Source of the DNA: an uncultured Pseudorhodobacter sp.
Lineage (GTDB): Bacteria > Pseudomonadota > Alphaproteobacteria > Rhodobacterales > Rhodobacteraceae
Direction of reading: 5' to 3'
NCBI GenBank assembly: GCA_945957495.1
Contig: CAMFLG010000159.1
Location: 1-7,104 of the forward strand
DNA length: 7,104 nt
Position numbers and translations under genes: made by a program. Of this stretch, positions 1-4,200 are shown piece by piece. Below the pieces are notes generated by a model. It was not told where the DNA came from. It saw only the letters and a program-made list of their open reading frames with translations, and ran no database searches. The number at the start of each line of letters is the position of its first letter. Position 1 is the stretch's first letter.

Positions 1-123
1 GGGCTTGCCATCTGCCGCGAGATCATGGCGAATCTTGGCGGAACAGTGTCTTACCTGCCGGGGCAAAGCGGGGCGGCGTTTCGGGTGACGGTGCCGCTGC
101 GTCTGGAAATGCCTGCGACGTAA
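1..123 (+). CDS. Sensor histidine kinase, C-terminal end (partial)
   Basis: Only the last 40 codons are in the window, in frame 1, ending with TAA at 121-123. The peptide begins GLAICREIMANLGG and continues to a run reading GAAFRVTVPL. This is the G2 box and final beta strands of a GHKL/HATPase_c ATP-binding domain, which in two-component kinases closes over ATP before phosphotransfer to the conserved His. The sensor and His-phosphotransfer domains lie upstream and cannot be seen, so the signal is unknown. The protein ends 14 residues after the last recognisable strand, so there is no C-terminal receiver domain. A FliM-like gene starts 42 bp downstream on the same strand, making co-transcription likely. 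The family call is firm; the subfamily is not determinable. Confidence 0.85.
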   Translation, partial: GLAICREIMANLGGTVSYLPGQSGAAFRVTVPLRLEMPAT

Positions 124-165
124 ACGCTTTGTTAGCCCGCTCGCCCTAGCCTGTAGGGGCGCAGG

Positions 166-1149
166 ATGGGGGCAGATGTGGCACAGACCGGTTCTGACAA
201 TGTGATCCGCCGCAAGATCGCGGCAAGTGGCGCAGAGCGCGGCGAAGGCGGGCCGGGGGCGGATCGCGGCTGGCGGCTGGCCCTTGCACGGGCGGCGCGT
301 GACCTGCTGAAACTGCCGCTGGAGGTGGCGCGGCTGACGATGGGGCAACTGTCATTGGCAGAGGTGCTGGATCTGCCGCCAGACCGCGCCCTGATTGCGA
401 TGTTGCAGGGCCCGGGGGAGGGCGTGGGCCTGATGGTGCTGGCGCCCGAGGTGCTGGCCGCGATGATCGAGGTGCAGACGCTGGGCAAGGTTGCCACCGC
501 ACCGCTGACCCCGCGCAAACCCACCCGCACCGATGCCGCGATGGTGGCCGATGTGGTGGATGCCGCCTTGGAGGGGTTGGAAATCGCGCTGGCGGAAGAG
601 GCCGATCTGGTCTGGGCGGGCGGGTTTCGCTATGCCTCGTTTCTGGATGATCCGCGCCCGCTGGGGTTGCTGTTAGAGGATGTCGCCTACCGCGTGCTGC
701 GCTGCGATGTGGCGCTGGGGCATGGCGCGCGGGCGGGGCAGGTGGTGCTGGCGCTGCCCGCCGAAGGGCGCGGGCGCAAACCCATCCGCCCGCTGGCCGA
801 AGCAGAGGCAGAGGTGCAGGCCGGCCCCGCCTTTGCCGAGGCGCTGGCGGCACAGGTTGAGGCCGCCGATTGCGTGCTGGATGCGGTGCTGGCGCGGGTG
901 ACGCTGCCGCTGACGCGGGTGCTGGATCTGACGGTGGGCGAGGTGCTGACGCTGCCGCGTGCCGGTATTGACCGCTTGAGCCTTGTCGGGCTGGACGGGC
1001 GGTCTTTGTCCGAAGGCAAGCTCGGCCAACAGCGCGGCATGCGCGCGATCCGCCTGACCGAGGCGGAGCGACCGGTGAAGGCGGCGGTTGGCACCAACGT
1101 TCTGCCGGTGGCAGAGCCTGCGCCGCAGACACAGCGAAGGACGGCGTGA
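166..1149 (+). CDS. FliM/FliN-family flagellar motor switch-like protein (SpoA domain)
   Basis: The protein has 327 residues. The middle part carries a FliM-like core, with GGFRYASFLDD at about residues 152-162. The C-terminal SpoA (FliN-type) domain spans about 236-298, with LPLTRVLDLTVGEVLTLP at 247-264 and GLDGRSLSEGKLGQQRGMRAIRL at 275-297. In flagellar motors this domain builds the C-ring that binds CheY-P and sets rotation direction. The extreme N-terminus reads VIRRKIAA and lacks the usual FliM CheY-binding LSQ-EID motif; the C-terminus is Pro/Gln-rich. ATG at 166 is chosen because AGGGG at 155-159 lies 6 nt upstream. The upstream neighbour is a histidine kinase end and no other flagellar gene is present, so this is probably a divergent paralogue outside the main fli cluster. 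A switch role is inferred from family only. The stop at 1147-1149 is followed by a hairpin. Confidence 0.85.
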   Translation: MGADVAQTGSDNVIRRKIAASGAERGEGGPGADRGWRLALARAARDLLKLPLEVARLTMGQLSLAEVLDLPPDRALIAMLQGPGEGVGLMVLAPEVLAAMIEVQTLGKVATAPLTPRKPTRTDAAMVADVVDAALEGLEIALAEEADLVWAGGFRYASFLDDPRPLGLLLEDVAYRVLRCDVALGHGARAGQVVLALPAEGRGRKPIRPLAEAEAEVQAGPAFAEALAAQVEAADCVLDAVLARVTLPLTRVLDLTVGEVLTLPRAGIDRLSLVGLDGRSLSEGKLGQQRGMRAIRLTEAERPVKAAVGTNVLPVAEPAPQTQRRTA

Positions 1150-1179
1150 TGATCTGGCTTTGGCCTTTGGGCATTCTGG

Positions 1180-1211
1180 CGGTTTGCGCGGCGGTCGGGC
1201 TGCGCAAACCG
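1180..1211. terminator. Strong hairpin between convergent operons, probable bidirectional terminator
   Basis: CGGTTTGCGC (1180-1189) pairs perfectly with GCGCAAACCG (1202-1211). The pairing continues inward through G1190-T1201 (wobble), G1191-C1200 and C1192-G1199, leaving a 6-nt loop, so the stem is about 13 bp. It lies between the stop of the FliM-like gene (1149) and the stop of the converging sulfur operon (1221). On the plus strand only a short T-run follows (ATTTC at 1218-1222), and none follows on the minus strand, so termination strength is uncertain although the structure is clear. Confidence 0.6.
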
Positions 1212-1220
1212 GGCTGGATT

Positions 1221-2114
1221 TCAGTCCTTGCCGCCCGCCGCATCGGCGGCCAGCGCGTCGATCTGGCCGCGCAGCGGTTCCAGATTATAGCCATATTTCG
1301 ATGGCACGCGGATCAGATCATCCGTCGATCGGGTTCCGGCATGGACCAGCGCCCAGACCACCGAACAGCGGTTGCCCGAGGCGCAATAGGCAAAGACCGG
1401 GCCGGGCGCGTCGGCGATGGTCTGCGACTGAATCCGGACGTTTTCCATGGTCAGCCCACCGGGAATGACCGGATTGGCGACAAAGGCCAGACCCAGTTCT
1501 TCCGCCGCGGCTTTCATCACGGCGGTGTGCAGATGCGAGGGAATCTCGCCATCTGGGCGGTTGTCGATGATGGTGGTATAGCCCGCAGCCTTGACCGCGG
1601 CGAGGTCGGCAGGGTCGATCTGCGGCGAAACGGCGTAGGTCGGTGTCAGGGGACGGATTTCCATTTTGCTCCTCGGGGTGGTTTGGGTCAGGCGGCCAAA
1701 AATCTGGGCACGCAGACCGGGTGCGAACAGCATACCGGCCAACATGGCAAGAAGAAAGAGCCCGCCCCCCCAGCCGCCAAAGCTGATCGAGGCCAAGGCC
1801 GGGCCGGGGCACAGCCCGACCAGCGCCCAGCCGATGCCGAACAGCACCGATCCGGTGATCAGTTCGGGGGTGACGTCATCGCTTGGCAGGTCGGGCAGAT
1901 CAAGATCGAGAAAGGTCTTTTGCCGCCGGGCCGCGATGCGCCAGGCCACGGCCATCGGCAGGATCGCCCCACCCATCACGAAGGCCAGCGTCGGATCCCA
2001 GTCGCCGAACACATCCAGCCAACCCTGCACCTTGGTGGTGTCGATCATGCCCGAAACCGTCAGACCCGCGCCGAACAACCCGCCCGCCAGCAGCGCAAAC
2101 AACAGCCGCTGCAT
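1221..2114 (-). CDS. YeeE/YedE C-half membrane protein fused to a DUF442 (TIGR01244) sulfurtransferase/phosphatase-like domain
   Basis: The protein has 297 residues in two parts. Residues 1-140 are the second half of a split YeeE/YedE transporter (DUF6691-type). Hydrophobic helices include LLFALLAGGLFGAGLTVSGM and the conserved LFGIGWALVGLCPGPALASI, with Cys at 102. YeeE proteins move thiosulfate or related sulfur species across the inner membrane using conserved Cys. A linker (about 141-150) leads to residues 151-297, a DUF442 domain with IIDNRPDGE (182-190) and an active-site loop YCASGNRCS at 243-251. Its Cys244-x4-Arg249 fits the rhodanese/PTP-like CRSGTRS loop of this family. ATG at 2114 overlaps the upstream TGA (TGATG), indicating translational coupling; longer in-frame upstream reading is antisense to the neighbour. 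No stop separates the two parts, although an internal start with a good ribosome site exists at 1664. In canonical Blh the DUF442 domain is joined to the dioxygenase instead. Confidence 0.85.
   Translation of the reverse strand: MQRLLFALLAGGLFGAGLTVSGMIDTTKVQGWLDVFGDWDPTLAFVMGGAILPMAVAWRIAARRQKTFLDLDLPDLPSDDVTPELITGSVLFGIGWALVGLCPGPALASISFGGWGGGLFLLAMLAGMLFAPGLRAQIFGRLTQTTPRSKMEIRPLTPTYAVSPQIDPADLAAVKAAGYTTIIDNRPDGEIPSHLHTAVMKAAAEELGLAFVANPVIPGGLTMENVRIQSQTIADAPGPVFAYCASGNRCSVVWALVHAGTRSTDDLIRVPSKYGYNLEPLRGQIDALAADAAGGKD
1662..1674 (-). promoter_or_regulatory. Internal Shine-Dalgarno and ATG for the DUF442 domain
   Basis: On the minus strand GAGGAG (1674-1669) is followed by CAAA and ATG (1664-1662), exactly where the DUF442 homology begins (MEIRPLTPTY, residue 151 of the fused frame). 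Translation from here would give a free 147-residue protein (1664 to 1221), close to the usual size of stand-alone TIGR01244 proteins. The spacing of 4 nt is short but workable. The site suggests an ancestral separate gene, or production of both fused and free forms. Confidence 0.5.
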
Positions 2115-2542
2115 CAGATCACCCCCAGAACGTGGCGCAGCAGCGCCAGCGTCAGCCCGCCCGCGACGATGTAGAACACCGTGGCCACGATCCCGCGCAG
2201 CGAAAGGCGGGAAATGCCGCAGACGCCATGGCCCGAGGTGCAGCCATTCGCCCAGCGGGTGCCAAGCCCCACAAGCAGGCCGCCAATGACGATGACCGCC
2301 CAATTCGAGGTGATATGGGTGTCAACGACACGGTACAAAGGCACCAACAGCGGCGGCACGGCAATCAGTCCGACCAGAAACGCCACGCGCTCTGCCCAGT
2401 TCGACCAGCCGGTGCGGTCGATCAGCCCGCCGATGATGCCAGAGGCACCCATGATGCGCCCGTTCATCAACAGAAACACCGCCCCGGCCAGCCCGATCAG
2501 CAGCCCGCCGGTGAAGCCCCAAATCCAGTCGTGATTGCCCAT
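2114..2542 (-). CDS. YeeE/YedE family transporter, N-terminal half
   Basis: The protein has 142 residues, is strongly hydrophobic with roughly four membrane segments, and carries the family signature GLGTRWANGCTSGHGVCGIS at residues 92-111, with Cys101 and Cys108. In the YeeE/TsuA family such cysteines relay thiosulfate or sulfur species through the membrane. This family is often split in two in proteobacteria, and the second half follows directly here with an overlapping TGATG at 2116-2112. ATG at 2542 is preferred: it lies 22 bp after the dioxygenase stop, with a weak GGGAA ribosome site about 5 nt upstream, and the start MGNHDWIWGFTGGLLIGLAG is typical. In rhizobial and Xylella bigR operons a similar pair accompanies blh, so a role in moving sulfide-derived sulfur is likely. 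The exact substrate cannot be told. Confidence 0.88.
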   Translation of the reverse strand: MGNHDWIWGFTGGLLIGLAGAVFLLMNGRIMGASGIIGGLIDRTGWSNWAERVAFLVGLIAVPPLLVPLYRVVDTHITSNWAVIVIGGLLVGLGTRWANGCTSGHGVCGISRLSLRGIVATVFYIVAGGLTLALLRHVLGVI

Positions 2543-2564
2543 TCTGTTCCCAATTCAACGCCGC

Positions 2565-3428
2565 TCAAAGCCCGTTGATCGGCACCTTGAGATAGCTAAG
2601 CCCGTTGTCTTCCGGCTCGGGCATCTGGCCCGCGCGCATGTTGACCTGCAGAGAAGGCACAATCAGCCGGGGCATGGCAAGGGTGGCGTCACGTTTTTGC
2701 CGCAGGGCGACGAAGTCTTGCTTGGGGCGGCCCGATCCGACGTGGATATTCAGGGCCTTTTGCGCGCCCACGGTGGATTCCCAGGCATAAACATCGCGGC
2801 CCGGCGCCTTGTAATCGTGGCCGACGAAAATGCGGGTGTCGTCGGGCAGCGCCAGGATGCGCTGCACAGAATCGAACATCACCTCTGCCGAACCGCCGGG
2901 GAAATCGCAGCGCGCGGTGCCGAAATCGGGCATGAAAAGGGTGTCGCCGACAAAGGCCGCATCACCGATCACATAGGTCAGGCAGGCGGGGGTGTGGCCG
3001 GGCGTGTGCATCACATCCACCCGCATCTGGCCGATCATCAGGCTGTCCCCCTCGGCAAACAGCCGGTCGAATTGCGAGCCGTCGCGGCGAAAGCGGGTGC
3101 CCTCGTTGAACACCTTGCCGAAGGTTTCCTGCACCACGGTGATCTGATCGCCAATGCCGATCTTGCCGCCCAAAGCCTCTTGCAGATAGGGCGCGGCCGA
3201 AAGGTGGTCGGCATGAACATGGGTTTCAAGAACCCATTGCAGATCAAGGTCTTGGTCCTTGATAAAGGCGATCACCGCATCGGCAGAGCGGGTATCGGTG
3301 CGCCCCGAGGCGTAATCGAAATCCAAGACGGAGTCGATCACCGCGCAGGCGCGGCCCTGCGGCTCTTTCACGACATAGGTGATGGTGTTGGTGGCTTCGT
3401 CGAAAAAGGCGTGAACGGCGGGATGCAT
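2565..3428 (-). CDS. MBL-fold persulfide dioxygenase (ETHE1/Blh-type)
   Basis: The protein has 287 residues. The metallo-beta-lactamase motifs are complete: THVHADH at 69-75, HTPGHT at 141-146 (His141, His145), GDTLF with Asp162, and GHDY with His204. By analogy with ETHE1, His70, His145 and Asp162 would bind a single Fe(II). The stretch DFGTARCDFPGGSA (168-181) is typical of the ETHE1-like half of Blh proteins. The family oxidises glutathione persulfide to sulfite and GSH in the cytoplasm, removing products of sulfide oxidation. This is the first gene of the operon, followed by the YeeE pair and DUF442. ATG at 3428 is chosen because GAGG lies 5 nt upstream. Unlike Rhizobium and Agrobacterium Blh it lacks the fused N-terminal DUF442 domain. 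A generic hydrolase is possible but less likely. Confidence 0.9.
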   Translation of the reverse strand: MHPAVHAFFDEATNTITYVVKEPQGRACAVIDSVLDFDYASGRTDTRSADAVIAFIKDQDLDLQWVLETHVHADHLSAAPYLQEALGGKIGIGDQITVVQETFGKVFNEGTRFRRDGSQFDRLFAEGDSLMIGQMRVDVMHTPGHTPACLTYVIGDAAFVGDTLFMPDFGTARCDFPGGSAEVMFDSVQRILALPDDTRIFVGHDYKAPGRDVYAWESTVGAQKALNIHVGSGRPKQDFVALRQKRDATLAMPRLIVPSLQVNMRAGQMPEPEDNGLSYLKVPINGL

Positions 3429-3455
3429 GGCAACCTCATATCTTGCGATGGTTCC

Positions 3456-3483
3456 AATATAGAGGGCGCTCTATACATTGCAA
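3456..3483 (-). promoter_or_regulatory. Predicted sigma-70 promoter of the sulfur operon
   Basis: On the minus strand TTGCAA (3483-3478) and TATATT (3461-3456) are separated by 16 nt. They resemble TTGACA/TATAAT, with 5 of 6 matches at -10. Transcription would start near 3449, leaving about 20 nt of leader before ATG 3428. The element is overlapped by the two palindromes described separately, an arrangement expected for repression. The prediction is by eye only. Confidence 0.5.
3458..3475. promoter_or_regulatory. 18-bp palindrome between -35 and -10 (candidate operator)
   Basis: TATAGAG-GGCG-CTCTATA is an inverted repeat with 8 of 9 base pairs matching. It sits inside the spacer and -10 of the minus-strand promoter. 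The size and symmetry suit a dimeric winged-helix repressor of the ArsR type. The protein that binds it is not known, and I cannot match it to a remembered consensus. Confidence 0.45.
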
Positions 3484-3496
3484 TGCAGGAATGTAT
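3473..3496. promoter_or_regulatory. Candidate SqrR/BigR-type operator
   Basis: ATACATT (3473-3479) and AATGTAT (3490-3496) form a perfect 7-bp inverted repeat with a 10-bp spacer. Read as ATTG-N8-GAAT (3477-3492), it matches 7 of 8 defined bases of ATTC-N8-GAAT, the motif I recall for the persulfide-responsive repressor SqrR of Rhodobacter capsulatus. It covers the -35 of the sulfur operon promoter, and nested within it is CATTGCAATG (3476-3485). That the downstream genes handle persulfide supports the assignment. No sqrR or bigR gene is in the window. Confidence 0.5.
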
Positions 3497-3510
3497 TCAG
3501 GGCCTTCGGA

Positions 3511-3524
3511 TTGATTTGTGTCAA
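3511..3524 (+). promoter_or_regulatory. FNR/FnrL-type binding site
   Basis: TTGAT-TTGT-GTCAA matches 9 of the 10 defined positions of the FNR consensus TTGAT-N4-ATCAA. Its centre (3517.5) lies about 41 bp upstream of the start predicted from the -10-like TATGCT at 3546-3551. That is the classic position for activation by FNR-type regulators, and it implies low-oxygen induction of the zinc-finger gene at 3575. A Crp/Fnr paralogue with the same specificity, such as a Dnr-type regulator, could also bind. Confidence 0.6.
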
Positions 3525-3545
3525 GGCGGTAACAGGCCACCGGCC

Positions 3546-3568
3546 TATGCTGGGCCGAAGAACAGGAG
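3546..3568 (+). promoter_or_regulatory. -10-like element and ribosome site for the TraR/DksA-type gene
   Basis: TATGCT at 3546-3551 matches 4 of 6 bases of TATAAT. There is no good -35, as expected for an activator-dependent promoter with the FNR-type box in its place. AGGAG at 3564-3568 lies 6 nt before ATG 3575 and fixes that start. Confidence 0.45.
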
Positions 3569-3574
3569 AGCCCC

Positions 3575-3892
3575 ATGATACCGATTTCCACCCGCAAGGC
3601 GCAACTTGAATCCCGGCTGGCCGATCTGAAAAGCCGGATGGCAGGGATAGAGACAGAGCTGGATTCGCACCAGTCCGCGGATTGGGAGGAACTGGCGACC
3701 GAACGCGAGACGGACGAGGTGCTGGAAGGCATGGGGATCAGCGCGCAGCAGGAAATCCGCAAGATCGAGGCGGCCTTGGCGCGGATAGAGGCGGGCGAAT
3801 ACGGGTTCTGTGCCAAATGCGGCAAGGAAATCGGGGAAGAGCGGCTGAATGTTGTGCCGTTCACGCCGTTCTGCCGCAGCTGCGCGGCGTAA
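3575..3892 (+). CDS. TraR/DksA family zinc-finger regulator
   Basis: The protein has 105 residues. A coiled-coil-forming N-terminal part (about 5-72, rich in Leu, Glu and Arg) precedes a C4 zinc finger: Cys79-x2-Cys82 (FCAKCG) and Cys100-x2-Cys103 (FCRSC). Proteins of this family enter the RNA polymerase secondary channel and alter promoter choice, or act as small zinc-binding relatives of unknown role. At the presumed coiled-coil tip the DksA motif DxxDxA reads DWEELA (36-41), with Glu for the second Asp, so DksA-like ppGpp synergy should not be assumed. It is much shorter than DksA (about 150) and closer to TraR-like forms. The upstream FNR-type box suggests low-oxygen control. The next gene begins 11 bp downstream. 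Confidence 0.85.
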   Translation: MIPISTRKAQLESRLADLKSRMAGIETELDSHQSADWEELATERETDEVLEGMGISAQQEIRKIEAALARIEAGEYGFCAKCGKEIGEERLNVVPFTPFCRSCAA

Positions 3893-3903
3893 GGGGGAAA
3901 GCC

Positions 3904-4119
3904 ATGACCAGACGTGCGGATGAAAACCCGATGATCCATATGGTGGAAGAGATGGTCGAGGCGGTTGCCGCCACGCAGACGGTGGGCCTGCGGATGCTGC
4001 GGGCCGAGATGGAGGCGCTGACGCATGTGATGCCCGGCGTGGGCCATCCGGTGACGGATGCCGAACGGGCGGCGGCGGATCTGAAGATCGAGGCGGATTT
4101 CGACAATATGCCGGTCTGA
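3904..4119 (+). CDS. Small conserved-looking hypothetical protein, probably co-transcribed
   Basis: The protein has 71 residues and I do not recognise the family. It is soluble and largely helical, with an amphipathic Met- and Glu-rich segment (HMVEEMVEAVAATQTVGLRM, 12-31), a short break HVMPGVGHP (41-49), and an acidic tail ending DFDNMPV. It has no Cys, signal peptide or membrane helix. ATG 3904 has AGGGGGAAA just upstream and lies 11 bp after the zinc-finger gene stop, so the two should be one transcript. The frame is open further upstream, but that part overlaps the zinc-finger gene antisense to nothing and without a better start. The FadB-like gene follows 81 bp on. It may be an accessory to either neighbour; no function is assigned. 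Confidence 0.7.
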   Translation: MTRRADENPMIHMVEEMVEAVAATQTVGLRMLRAEMEALTHVMPGVGHPVTDAERAAADLKIEADFDNMPV

Positions 4120-4143
4120 TCCGCCGGTGCCTGCAGCAATCTT

Positions 4144-4181
4144 GTTGCCAAACGGGGGTTTGCGCCGCTTAATGTGGCAAC
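4144..4181 (+). promoter_or_regulatory. Inverted repeat with a weak promoter upstream of the FadB-like gene
   Basis: GTTGCCA (4144-4150) and TGGCAAC (4175-4181) are perfect inverted 7-mers 24 bp apart. They bracket a possible -35 TTGCCA (4145-4150) and -10 CTTAAT (4168-4173) with a 17-bp spacer. A small hairpin CAAAC-GGGG-GTTTG (4149-4162) sits in the spacer. This may be an operator for a fatty-acid-type regulator, or chance. Confidence 0.3.
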
Positions 4182-4200
4182 GGATTTGGGGCGGGTGACG

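Noticed and set aside
144..158. CCCTA-GCCTG-TAGGG hairpin over the ribosome site of the FliM-like gene
   Set aside because: The stem is only 5 bp. It could hide the AGGGG but is too weak to call a riboregulator.
146..1294. Long minus-strand open frames opposite the FliM-like gene
   Set aside because: They are Pro/Arg/Ala-rich antisense translations typical of G+C-rich coding DNA, with no recognisable domain; the plus strand carries a clear SpoA protein.
1224..2174. Plus-strand open frame across the sulfur operon
   Set aside because: Beyond its first 24 residues it is the antisense shadow of the DUF442 and YeeE sequence, rich in Gln, Arg and Gly without domain features.
2115..2303. Longer in-frame start (to 2303) for the YeeE-DUF442 gene
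   Set aside because: The extra 63 residues overlap the upstream YeeE half out of frame and are His/Arg/Gly-rich. The ATG at 2114 with the TGATG overlap is the better start.
4174..4200. GTG 4174 as start of the FadB-like protein
   Set aside because: It falls at the -10-like element within the inverted repeat and adds nine residues without family similarity. ATG 4201 with the G-rich stretch just upstream is more likely.
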